Source: Bacteroides timonensis
GTDB taxonomy: Bacteria > Bacteroidota > Bacteroidia > Bacteroidales > Bacteroidaceae
Length of the DNA stretch: 64,000 nucleotides
Direction: 5' to 3'
Assembly (NCBI RefSeq): GCF_000513195.1
Contig: NZ_CBVI010000001.1
Location: 248,001 to 312,000, forward strand
The notes beneath the pieces were generated by a model. That model ran no database searches, was not told where the DNA came from, and was given only the letters and a program-made list of their open reading frames with translations. Shown piece after piece: positions 9,607 through 18,467 of this stretch. The translations under genes were made by a program, and so were the position numbers. Within the stretch, counting starts at the first letter, position 1, and each line of letters opens with the position of its first letter.

Positions 9607-12600
9607 TTAGAAAGTAATATTAGTACCAAACACAAAACTACGGCTACGTGGATAACGGTTGTAGTCCATACCGCAAGTCAGGCCGGTCTGCACATCCACT
9701 TCTGGGTCATAGCCGGAATATCCGGTAATAATAAAGAGATTGGAGCCACTAGCATAAAAACGGACCTTAGACATTCCCCATTTCTGAGTCAGCTTCTTAG
9801 GCAGCGTATAACCAACCGTAATATCCTGGCAACGAAGGAATGAACCGTCTTCAATGAAATAAGAATGTGTAACCTTCTTTGTCACATCAGTCGGATTCCA
9901 CAAAGTAACTCCCGCATTGGCAGCTCCATAAACGTCTACTGAATTTTCTACATTAGTATTCTTATAGTAGTGTTCACCATCAGCAGGATTAAAATAATGC
10001 CAACTATCCTTGAACTTGGAAAGTACATTATAGAACTTCTTATCGTTACTTTCTGAAGAAGACAACTGATAAGCAGTAGCATTGTTCACATCAAATCCGT
10101 ACATATAGTTGAAGTTGATGGTGAAGTCCAAGTTTTTCCACTGTCCGTTGAAGCCAAAACCACCTTGAAACTTTGGATTAGTATTACCAATTACTGTACG
10201 GTCGTTCTCATCAATCACACCATCCGGTTTTCCATCAGGTCCGCTAATATCCTTAAATTTGATTTTACCCGGAAGTGTAGGATCGCCTGAATTACTGCTA
10301 TCATATACAGTATTGATAATTGTACCCTTTTTAGGAATAGCCAAGAAGTTCTGATTTGGGTCGAAATCAAACTCATCCATGCCATAAAGACCGTCATACA
10401 CAAAACCATAAATCAAGCCTACTTGGTCACCTACTCTCAGACAATAATCATTGTAATTAGATTTCCAACGGTCATTTTGATCCCAAATCACATCATCGGT
10501 ATCATTCAGTTTGTCAACTATCATCTTATTGAAACCGAATGTAAAGTTACCACTAAATACATAATCCTTGCCACGAAGAATATCACCGTTAATACTCAAT
10601 TCAAAACCTTTATTCGTTACCTGACCGATATTACGCATCTGCTTGGTATAGCCTGACACTGTAGGCACATCTGAAGTATAGAGCAAATCTTTCGTGGTAT
10701 TCCAATAAAATTCCGGTGTAATAGTCAAACGGTCGTTAAAAAGACCCAGGTCAAAAGCGACATTACGAGTCAATGTGGTTTCCCATTTAATTCTGGTATT
10801 GGGATAAGTTTTTCCATCTCCCAATCCATAATACGGCTCACCATTCTCTGTAGATTCGCCAAAGGCCGGACCAGAAGTCGTATTCACAGAATAGAGATAA
10901 CGCCACATATCGTCATCAATACGATTATTACCCGCCAAACCAATAGCTGCACGTAACTTTAGGTTACTGATAATCTCATTATTTTCCAAGAATCCCTCTT
11001 GACTCAACACCCATGCGCCTGAAACAGCCGGGAAGTAGCCCCATTGCTCACCCGGAGCAAACTTAGTAGAACCATCGGCACGCATGGTAACAGACAGCAA
11101 ATACTTATGATCGTAATTATAGTTGGCCTGTCCAAAGAAAGAAGCAGTGCGTTCAGGAGTAGAAAGCGAGGAAGTACTTTCCCACGGTTTACCAAGATTC
11201 ATATTATTCAATGCCTTGTCAGCTGTAATGTAGCGAGGAAAATAACGGTTCTTCATGAATGTTTCTTTCGTCTGCTTGCTTTGCACCTCCTGACCTAACA
11301 AGAATGAAAAGTTATGCAAACCTTCAATATCGAAACCATACGTAGCCGTATTAGTCCAAGTAAACTTCTCCGTACGTTTATTCTTGATAGAGGCAATCGG
11401 AAGTTTATTTTGTTTCTGCCCATCCTCAGTCATAGCACCGTAAAAACGGTTTTCATCGTTAAAAGACATGGCATGTACAGCCTCCGTACGCAATACCAGT
11501 CCTTCAATAGGCTTCCACTCTAATGCAAGCTGATTGGTGTAGCTATAAGAATGCTTCTTCAGAGTATTTTCCTTGATATCATTTTTCGGATTAGTATATT
11601 CAAAGATAGCTTCATCATCCGGGTCAACCGTAGCAGGATCCCAGTAAGCGAATTCACGTAAACCGTTCGTTGGACGATAACGCAATACATCTATAATACC
11701 GCCACTACCAATCTTGTCACCACCCGCACCGGTATCACGACGATAAGAAACTTTCGGATTTAGTTGAAGTGACAAGTTCTTGGACAACTGAGTGTGTAAC
11801 TTAATATTCAAGTTAGTACGACGTACTCCTGACCCCATAATAATACCTTTATCTTCAGACTGCGTCAACGAAATGTTGAAACGATACTTTTCAGAGCCAC
11901 CACCAATATTTACATTCGTAGAGTAGTTCAACGGAGTTTCCCCCATTACTTCATCTTGCCAATCGTGTGTAGTAGCGCGCTTATAGATATCAAGATCCAT
12001 AGGATTACCGAAATTGGCACGGAAATATTTTGCTTTATCAGAACGATTGCCTTTAGAAGCAGCCCATCCGTACTGATAGTTAACAAAATCATAAGCATCC
12101 ATTAAATCCAGCTTCTTAGACAAGTGACTAACAGACATCTGTGCATTCAGACTAACTTGAACTTTACCTTCTTTAGCCGATTTTGTAGTGACCACTACTA
12201 CACCGTTACCACCCTTCGCACCATAAATGGCCGTCAAGGAGGCATCTTTCAAGACATCGATAGAAGCGATATCCGAAGGAGGAATATCATTGATGTTATC
12301 TTGCTGAAAACCATCAACAATATAAAGGGGGTCATTACTTTGGGTTACTGACGTACCCCCTCTGACGCGGATGTTAATATCAGCTCCCGGAGCACCATCT
12401 ACCGTAGTTACCTGTACACCGGCAATCTTACCTTGCAAAGCTACCGCAGCAGATGTAACAGGAACAGCCGCCAACTTGGCACCCGAAATAGAACCAACAG
12501 AACCCGTCAAATCCTTTCTTGCCTTACTGCCACCGTAACCGATAACCACCACCTCTTCAAGTGCCTGTGAATCATCTTTCAATACAATTTTCAAGTCTTT

Positions 12601-12885
12601 TCCGGCAACAGCGTCCACCTCCTGAGTTTCCATGCCGACATAAGAAATCACTAATTTCTTTCCTTTAGGAAGAGTCAATGTAAACTGACCGTCCAAATTA
12701 GTAGTAACACCATTGGAGGTATTACCCTTTTCCACTACCGTAGCACCGATAATCGTTTCACCCGTTCCATCGAGTACAGTGCCTTTCACAGTAATGTTCT
12801 GAGCAAACGCCCCAATCGGCACAAACGAAAGTAGTGCCAGCAAAAGGATTAATTTGCTTTTCATACTTCTAAAATTTTGTTTCAT
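9607..12885 (-). CDS. SusC/RagA-family TonB-dependent transporter
   Basis: 1092 residues; outer-membrane importer of oligosaccharides driven by TonB. It has a signal peptide (MKSKLILLLALLSFVPIGAFAQ region; an internal Met at residue 8, nt 12864, is an alternative start), a carboxypeptidase-regulatory-like domain (GTVLDGTGETIIGATVVEKG), a TonB box region (LEEVVVIGYG), a plug with the SusC-type IRVRGGTSVTQSNDPLYIVDG and DVLKDASLTAIYGAKG segments, then a 22-strand-type barrel ending in FVFGTNITF. No extra N-terminal signalling (STN) domain is seen. Its partner SusD follows 21 bp later. Upstream, 43 bp away, is a small lipoprotein gene that appears to lead the operon. Confidence 0.97.
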   Translation of the reverse strand: MKQNFRSMKSKLILLLALLSFVPIGAFAQNITVKGTVLDGTGETIIGATVVEKGNTSNGVTTNLDGQFTLTLPKGKKLVISYVGMETQEVDAVAGKDLKIVLKDDSQALEEVVVIGYGGSKARKDLTGSVGSISGAKLAAVPVTSAAVALQGKIAGVQVTTVDGAPGADINIRVRGGTSVTQSNDPLYIVDGFQQDNINDIPPSDIASIDVLKDASLTAIYGAKGGNGVVVVTTKSAKEGKVQVSLNAQMSVSHLSKKLDLMDAYDFVNYQYGWAASKGNRSDKAKYFRANFGNPMDLDIYKRATTHDWQDEVMGETPLNYSTNVNIGGGSEKYRFNISLTQSEDKGIIMGSGVRRTNLNIKLHTQLSKNLSLQLNPKVSYRRDTGAGGDKIGSGGIIDVLRYRPTNGLREFAYWDPATVDPDDEAIFEYTNPKNDIKENTLKKHSYSYTNQLALEWKPIEGLVLRTEAVHAMSFNDENRFYGAMTEDGQKQNKLPIASIKNKRTEKFTWTNTATYGFDIEGLHNFSFLLGQEVQSKQTKETFMKNRYFPRYITADKALNNMNLGKPWESTSSLSTPERTASFFGQANYNYDHKYLLSVTMRADGSTKFAPGEQWGYFPAVSGAWVLSQEGFLENNEIISNLKLRAAIGLAGNNRIDDDMWRYLYSVNTTSGPAFGESTENGEPYYGLGDGKTYPNTRIKWETTLTRNVAFDLGLFNDRLTITPEFYWNTTKDLLYTSDVPTVSGYTKQMRNIGQVTNKGFELSINGDILRGKDYVFSGNFTFGFNKMIVDKLNDTDDVIWDQNDRWKSNYNDYCLRVGDQVGLIYGFVYDGLYGMDEFDFDPNQNFLAIPKKGTIINTVYDSSNSGDPTLPGKIKFKDISGPDGKPDGVIDENDRTVIGNTNPKFQGGFGFNGQWKNLDFTINFNYMYGFDVNNATAYQLSSSESNDKKFYNVLSKFKDSWHYFNPADGEHYYKNTNVENSVDVYGAANAGVTLWNPTDVTKKVTHSYFIEDGSFLRCQDITVGYTLPKKLTQKWGMSKVRFYASGSNLFIITGYSGYDPEVDVQTGLTCGMDYNRYPRSRSFVFGTNITF

Positions 12886-12928
12886 AATAGAATATTTGGT
12901 TAAACAATAGAATTAATTTCCTCTTTTT

Positions 12929-13642
12929 TCAATAATCTAAATACATAGGTCCCCAATTTCCATAGCTGTCTGAAATCCGAACATCACCTAAATATATATA
13001 CCCACAAGCATCAGCAGAATTGAATGGTACAGCAAGACGAGCCTTGTAATGCTGTGGGTCATCTTTGCTATTTTCTAACATAAGATATTTAAACTTATAA
13101 TCTTTATGTGTAAAATAATATCTAATCCAGATATGTTCTTTTTCTCCTCCCCAGGTATATGGACCATCATTTGCCGTTATATCCAGATATAAATAAGTAT
13201 CAGATCCATCAACAGGCGCACATATCTTATCATCTATATCTAATTGATCCTCCACTATAGACACAATGGGATTACACCATTCATAAATATTAGTACCGCT
13301 AAAATGGTAATTATAGTAATCTTGAGATTCCTTATAAACCATTAAACCTTGCGAATTAACAGTAGGATAGCTTATTCTAATATCCAAGTGCGATGTAGTA
13401 GTAGCATAGACACATCCGATAGTGGTTATAAAGCTAAAACAGTCAAGAACTTCATATTGTATGCCTCCAACAGTTATAGTATCCGATAGCTCAGTACGAG
13501 TACTTACTCTCCCTGTTGTAGCATTATCCACCTCATTCAAAGGAAGCTCATTAGCACATCCGAAAAATGTAAAACAAACCAAAGATAGAGCATAGCAACA
13601 CATTTGTTTTAGCCCCGAGAAGTTTAAACTTTTGTTTTTCAT
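12929..13642 (-). CDS. Unknown small lipoprotein leading the SusC/SusD operon
   Basis: 237 residues, not recognised. It has a signal peptide with a lipobox-like FTFFGCANE (Cys near residue 29), so it is probably a lipoprotein exported to the outer membrane. The mature part is rich in aromatic residues and beta-strand patterns (DYYNYHFSGTNIYEW, LYLDITANDGPYTWGG, YYFTHKDYKFKYLML) and has several Cys residues. No catalytic motif stands out. It lies 43 bp upstream of SusC in the same direction and faces the HTCS at 14024 across a 381-bp divergent region, so it is probably the first gene of the PUL operon. Usual PULs start with SusC, so this position is unusual. Possible roles are a glycan-binding or accessory surface protein. 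Its base composition is more AT-rich than the downstream genes, which may reflect separate acquisition. Confidence 0.75.
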   Translation of the reverse strand: MKNKSLNFSGLKQMCCYALSLVCFTFFGCANELPLNEVDNATTGRVSTRTELSDTITVGGIQYEVLDCFSFITTIGCVYATTTSHLDIRISYPTVNSQGLMVYKESQDYYNYHFSGTNIYEWCNPIVSIVEDQLDIDDKICAPVDGSDTYLYLDITANDGPYTWGGEKEHIWIRYYFTHKDYKFKYLMLENSKDDPQHYKARLAVPFNSADACGYIYLGDVRISDSYGNWGPMYLDY

Positions 13643-13784
13643 AAGAATATTAATTTGTAATAGTTAACAATAGGAATATTTTCTTTATATAATCAAAATG
13701 CTTGCTACTATTAACTGATGTGCGTTTCATATTCATAGTATAGCTTTTTGATTTTTAAGAAAATATCACTTGTATTTTTTGATG

Positions 13785-13792
13785 CAAAAGTC
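13785..13792 (-). promoter_or_regulatory. Weak candidate -7 box for the lipoprotein-SusC-SusD operon
   Basis: On the minus strand this reads GACTTTTG, one mismatch from the Bacteroides TAnnTTTG box, followed by CATC. It would give a leader of about 135 nt before the ATG at 13642. The first base mismatches, which is common for activator-dependent promoters, but the call is tentative. Confidence 0.3.
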
Positions 13793-13885
13793 AGAAAAGG
13801 CATTTGGTTAAAGGGGGAAAAATTATCGCAATAGGTGGAAACGAATGTTCTTAATGCTTAAAAACAGCTTTCTGGCTAATTGTAG

Positions 13886-13943
13886 TCCACATAACCAAGG
13901 TGGGAAAAACAAATATTCCACATAGTCACCTAATAATTCCACA
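13886..13943. promoter_or_regulatory. Three TCCACAT direct repeats, possible HTCS operator
   Basis: TCCACAT occurs at 13886-13892, 13917-13923 and 13937-13943, all in the same orientation; the last two share the longer ATTCCACAT and are 20 bp apart, about two helical turns. AraC-type HTH proteins usually bind direct repeats at such spacing. The location between a PUL operon and its HTCS fits an operator. No binding data are implied. Confidence 0.4.
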
Positions 13944-13988
13944 TCCATATTTCCTCCTCTAATACATAGTAATAAAATGGATAATTCG

Positions 13989-13996
13989 TATCTTTG
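13989..13996 (+). promoter_or_regulatory. -7 promoter box of the second HTCS
   Basis: TATCTTTG matches the Bacteroides -7 consensus TAnnTTTG exactly. It implies a transcription start near 14003 and a leader of about 20 nt. Because the box lies upstream of the ATG at 14024, the in-frame TTG at 13994 is not a likely start. Confidence 0.7.
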
Positions 13997-14023
13997 CGCA
14001 ACAGTAACAAATCAGTCAATACT

Positions 14024-17000
14024 ATGAAAAAGTGCATTATACTACAAGTCTATTATTTAATATTGATTTGTCTTTTTATCCCTTGTGTAGCCATTGCACA
14101 ACCGATTTGCCAAATTCAACGTTTCTCCGCTTATAACGGATTGGCACAAAGGTCTGTCACTAACATCCTACAAGATTCCAAAGGATTTATCTGGTTTTCC
14201 ACTTGGAATGGCTTAAATAAATTCGACGGATACACTTTCAAGAACTATAAAGCATTTCCGGGAGACGGATGTACCTTAACCAGTAACCGCATAGCCAAAA
14301 TCATACAGACACAAACCTGTGACATTTGGTGTCAGACTTATGACTCGCGAGTCTATCTGTTCGATAGCCGCCGAGAGAAATTCATAGACATCTTACGTCC
14401 TTACGAAGACCCCAAACAGCAGACCTACGCTGTGCAGAGTGTCTATGCACTACCTAAAGGAGTAAGTTGGGTCGTATGTGACCGTGGAGCATTCCGCATC
14501 GACGAACAAGCATTCAAAGATCAGGAAGGAGAAGGAATAACCTTATATAGTATCGAAGAGAAGAATCTGAAAGGAGATCAAATAATCACCATTTTTCAAG
14601 ATAGCGATGGTGACGAGTGGATATTAACCAACAAAGGAGTTTCTATCATTGGCAAAAAGAATATAGAATCCGATATCCCATTCAAGAATATCAAAGAGGA
14701 TAACGGCAATATATATCTGGTATCTGCCAACAACCAGCTAGTAATATATCTCCCCCAGACACAGCAACTTCAATTTCATGAAATGCCCTTTTCAACCTCC
14801 AATACTATCAATTCTATCAATAGACTGGGAAAAGACAGCATAGGACTTTGCACAGACAACGGGCTCTATATTTACTTTGCAAAAGATCAAAGATACCGGT
14901 TAATAGATCCCCGTACTCCTACTAATCCCTCCATCGAAGTTTTGTCTGTATTCAAAGATAGTTTCGGAGAATTATGGTTATACTCCGATATGCCCGGAGT
15001 AGTACGTTACAATTTAGAAACAGAAGAGAAACAACATTATATTACTCCGAAAGAAGACCTGCCGAAAGCCGAACGCTTAAGCCGCGACCTGATATTTGAA
15101 GATAAGCAAGGAACACTGTGGATGGTCCCGCATAGAGGTGGATTCTCCTATTATGACCGAAAAAACAAACAACTGAAATCTTATTATACTGATTACAATA
15201 ATCCTGAAACAAAATTCACCCCCGTTATTCTGAACTCTTTTTTAGATCAACAAGGCAATCTCTGGATATGCAATCACTGGGATGTTACAAAAATCTCATT
15301 TTCTACATACGCATGCTCTCTGCAAGCCATGGATACCGGTTTTGAGACACGTGCTTTCCTGATAGACGAAAAAAATGAGCTTTGGACAGCCAGCAAAAAA
15401 GGATATGTACGAATTTATCAACCGGATGGAAGTTTAAAAGGATATCTGACTCCCGAAGGTAGCATCAGTTCACAGCCCATATCTTTCCAAAAGAACATCT
15501 ATTGTTTTATGGAAGATGAAAATGGAATCATCTGGATGGGAAGTAAATTGGATGGTCTTTTCCGATTAACAAGAGACAGCAAAGATCATTTTCAGATACG
15601 TCAATTTACTCACCAGGAAAACGATCCGTATAGTTTGAGCTATAATAGTATTTACAGTATTTATCAGGACCACCAGAAACGAATCTGGATAGGCTGCTAT
15701 GGTGGAGGGCTAAATTTATTAGAGGAAACAGCTGAAGGAGAAATTCGTTTCATACATAATGATAATCAGCTGAAGGAATACCCTAAAAACCATTTTACCA
15801 AAGTACGTTACATCACCGAAGTTAATAATGCCATTCTTGTCTGCACTACGGAGGGCTTGTTGACTTTCTCCAGTGAATTTAATCAACCGGAAGATATCTG
15901 TTTCTATAGAAATCTACGTCACCCGAATGAAGTATCCAGCCTCAGCAGCAATGATGTTACCTATGTCTACACAGATAACAGGAAAGCAACTTACATTCTT
16001 ACATTTACCGGAGGAATCAATAAAATCCTTTCTGAAAATCTATTAAGTGAACACATCGAATTTAAACCTTATACGACAAAAGATGGCTTACCATCCGACC
16101 TAGTCCAGTCTATGATAGAAGATAAAGAAGGAAGCTTATGGGTAATTTCAGAAAATGCCCTCACCCGTTTCAATCCGGAAAAGGAAACATTTGAATATTA
16201 TGATAAAAAGTACATGCAACAAGAGCTTTACTTTACAGAGGCAGCTCCTGTGCTGGAAAATAATCAATTGCTATTAGGAACAGACATCGGAATACTCAAA
16301 ATTAGTCCCGAACACCTTCAGAAAAGTAGCTATGTTCCTCCCATTGTATTCACCGGGTTTAAAATACAGGGAACTTCCCAGAATTTAGATATTAATGATC
16401 TGGAAGAACTACGGCTGAAACCATCCGAGCGCAATGTTACTTTCCAATTTGCAGCTCTGGATTATGTAGCTCCGGAATCAATCAGCTATGCTTACCGTCT
16501 GAAAGGATTGGAAGAAAAATGGAATGAAGTTGATAACAGCCGTTCAGCCAGCTATATCAACCTGCCTCCGGGAGAATATGAATTACAAATACGTTCCACC
16601 AACAGTGACGGAGTATGGATGGAAAAAGCACGTATCCTGCCTATAACCGTGCTTCCAACCTTTTGGGAGACATACTGGGCATGGATTCTATATGTCGTAT
16701 TATTTGTGTTATCTACAGCAACTATCGTCTATATCATTCTCTACATATACCGGTTACGTCATCAGATAAATATTGAACAACAACTGGCAAATATAAAATT
16801 GCGTTTTTTCACCGATATTTCGCATGAATTACGTACTCCGTTAACACTCATAGCCAGTCCGGTTAGTGAAATTCTGGAACACGAAACTCTCACAGCCAAT
16901 GCCCGTAAACATTTAACCCTGGTGCACAAGAATACGGAGCGTATGTTGCATTTAGTAAACCAGATATTGGACTTCCGGAAAATAGAGAATAAAAAAATGA

Positions 17001-18439
17001 AAGTGCTGCTGGAAAAGACAGACGTCCTCAGTCTATTACAAAAAGTAATGGATAACTTCCGCCTTATTGCTGAAGAAAAGAATATCAATTACCAATTGGA
17101 AACAAACCAGGAAGCTATAGAAACCAGGATCGATCAGGATAAGTTTGAAAAAATCATTTTTAATTTGTTATCCAATGCATTCAAGTACACTCCGGCCAAT
17201 AAGTCTATCACCGTCATTGCCAATGTGGAAAGTAGCAGATTAATTGTTTCCATAAAAGACGAAGGCATTGGTATTGATCTTCAAAAACAGCAAACACTTT
17301 TCCAACGCTTTGAAACATTGGTAAAATTCAACATATTGCAGCCCTCGTCAGGCATAGGACTATCACTTGTTAAAGAACTGATAGAACTACATTGTGGCAA
17401 CATTGAAGTAAAAAGTCAACCCGGTGTAGGCAGCGAGTTTACCGTTATATTACCAATGAATCAAAAAGTTTATGAGGGAAGAGAAAATACAGAGTTTATA
17501 TTGAATGACGGAAATTCAGCCCCCGCTGAAAAGAAAAATGAAATAAGACCCATGGTTGAAATAGCTTCAATGGCTGACATTACTCCTTCAGAGACAGCCA
17601 ATGAACCGAATCAGATATCGAATGAAGAAGACCCCATATCCATCTTAATTGTCGAAGATAACGTAGAACTAAGAAACTTCTTATCAGATATCTTGTCAGA
17701 AAGTTATCGGGTAATCACCGCCACCAATGGACAAGAAGGATTGGACCAAGCCCGGGAATATATTCCCGATCTGATTATCAGTGACATTATGATGCCTGCT
17801 ATGGATGGCCTTGATATGGTAAAGAATATTAAGGAGAACAGAGAAATATGTCACATACCTATCATTCTGCTTTCTGCCAAATCATCGCTGGATGATCGCA
17901 TATCAGGACTGGAACAAGGGATAGACGATTATATCACCAAGCCCTTCAGTGCAACGTATCTAAAAATCCGTATCAAGTCTTTGCTTCACCAACGTAAAGA
18001 ATTGCAGGAAATCTACTGGAAAGCATGGTCGGAAAAATTAAACAATACTCAGGAAACCACTCTGGAAGAGAAACTGACCCCCTCGCAACCTCAGATCATT
18101 TCATACGATGAGCAGTTCATGCAGCAAGTGATGCAAGTAATGGAAGAGCAAATGGAAAACTCAGAACTTACAGTCGACAAATTTGCCCAGTTACTGAATT
18201 TAGGACGTTCTGTCTTCTATCAGAAACTAAAATCCATCATCGGTCTGTCTCCCGTGGACTTCATACGCGAAATTAGAATTAAACGTGCCGTACAATTAAT
18301 AGACAGCGGAGAATATAACTTTTCACAAGTGGCTTACATGACAGGCTTCAACGATCCTAAATATTTCGGAAAGTGTTTCAAAAGACAAATGGGAATGACG
18401 CCTTCGGAATACAAAGAAAATAAAAGAGATGATAGTTGA
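14024..18439 (+). CDS. Hybrid two-component system sensor/regulator (HTCS)
   Basis: 1471 residues from the ATG at 14024, chosen because a signal peptide begins there (MKKCIILQVYYLILICLF, then AIAQ) and the -7 box lies just upstream. Order: signal peptide 1-26; periplasmic propeller with Reg_prop repeats (DSKGFIWFSTWNGLNKFDG) to about 770; Y_Y_Y domain; membrane helix near 885-908; HisKA with FFTDISHELRTP (His near 933); HATPase with NLLSNAFKYTP; receiver with IVEDNVELRNF and ISDIMMPAMDG (Asp near 1255); AraC-type HTH near 1385-1465. All catalytic residues look intact. It senses a periplasmic oligosaccharide and activates PUL transcription. It is divergent from the first SusC operon and convergent with the GH3 remnant. 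Closely similar to the HTCS at 2-3904, with the cytoplasmic half nearly identical. Confidence 0.97.
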   Translation: MKKCIILQVYYLILICLFIPCVAIAQPICQIQRFSAYNGLAQRSVTNILQDSKGFIWFSTWNGLNKFDGYTFKNYKAFPGDGCTLTSNRIAKIIQTQTCDIWCQTYDSRVYLFDSRREKFIDILRPYEDPKQQTYAVQSVYALPKGVSWVVCDRGAFRIDEQAFKDQEGEGITLYSIEEKNLKGDQIITIFQDSDGDEWILTNKGVSIIGKKNIESDIPFKNIKEDNGNIYLVSANNQLVIYLPQTQQLQFHEMPFSTSNTINSINRLGKDSIGLCTDNGLYIYFAKDQRYRLIDPRTPTNPSIEVLSVFKDSFGELWLYSDMPGVVRYNLETEEKQHYITPKEDLPKAERLSRDLIFEDKQGTLWMVPHRGGFSYYDRKNKQLKSYYTDYNNPETKFTPVILNSFLDQQGNLWICNHWDVTKISFSTYACSLQAMDTGFETRAFLIDEKNELWTASKKGYVRIYQPDGSLKGYLTPEGSISSQPISFQKNIYCFMEDENGIIWMGSKLDGLFRLTRDSKDHFQIRQFTHQENDPYSLSYNSIYSIYQDHQKRIWIGCYGGGLNLLEETAEGEIRFIHNDNQLKEYPKNHFTKVRYITEVNNAILVCTTEGLLTFSSEFNQPEDICFYRNLRHPNEVSSLSSNDVTYVYTDNRKATYILTFTGGINKILSENLLSEHIEFKPYTTKDGLPSDLVQSMIEDKEGSLWVISENALTRFNPEKETFEYYDKKYMQQELYFTEAAPVLENNQLLLGTDIGILKISPEHLQKSSYVPPIVFTGFKIQGTSQNLDINDLEELRLKPSERNVTFQFAALDYVAPESISYAYRLKGLEEKWNEVDNSRSASYINLPPGEYELQIRSTNSDGVWMEKARILPITVLPTFWETYWAWILYVVLFVLSTATIVYIILYIYRLRHQINIEQQLANIKLRFFTDISHELRTPLTLIASPVSEILEHETLTANARKHLTLVHKNTERMLHLVNQILDFRKIENKKMKVLLEKTDVLSLLQKVMDNFRLIAEEKNINYQLETNQEAIETRIDQDKFEKIIFNLLSNAFKYTPANKSITVIANVESSRLIVSIKDEGIGIDLQKQQTLFQRFETLVKFNILQPSSGIGLSLVKELIELHCGNIEVKSQPGVGSEFTVILPMNQKVYEGRENTEFILNDGNSAPAEKKNEIRPMVEIASMADITPSETANEPNQISNEEDPISILIVEDNVELRNFLSDILSESYRVITATNGQEGLDQAREYIPDLIISDIMMPAMDGLDMVKNIKENREICHIPIILLSAKSSLDDRISGLEQGIDDYITKPFSATYLKIRIKSLLHQRKELQEIYWKAWSEKLNNTQETTLEEKLTPSQPQIISYDEQFMQQVMQVMEEQMENSELTVDKFAQLLNLGRSVFYQKLKSIIGLSPVDFIREIRIKRAVQLIDSGEYNFSQVAYMTGFNDPKYFGKCFKRQMGMTPSEYKENKRDDS

Positions 18440-18459
18440 ACATTTCAGCTATCATCTCT
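18425..18459 (+). terminator. Hairpin at the end of the HTCS gene
   Basis: AGAGATGATAG (18425-18435) and CTATCATCTCT (18449-18459) form a perfect 11-bp stem with a 13-nt loop; the HTCS stop codon is in the loop side of the stem. It lies between convergent genes and could act in both directions. No strong T run follows. Confidence 0.5.
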
Positions 18460-18467
18460 CCATAATT

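Larger units (their letters stand above)
13643..14023. other. Divergent control region between PUL operon and HTCS
   Basis: 381 bp between the divergent starts at 13642 (minus) and 14024 (plus). It holds a perfect -7 box for the HTCS (13989-13996), a weak -7 candidate for the minus-strand operon (13785-13792), and three TCCACAT copies (13886, 13917, 13937) that could be regulator sites. Confidence 0.6.

Noticed and set aside
13994..14023. TTG start for the second HTCS
   Set aside because: The TTG is part of the -7 box; the signal peptide starts at the ATG at 14024.
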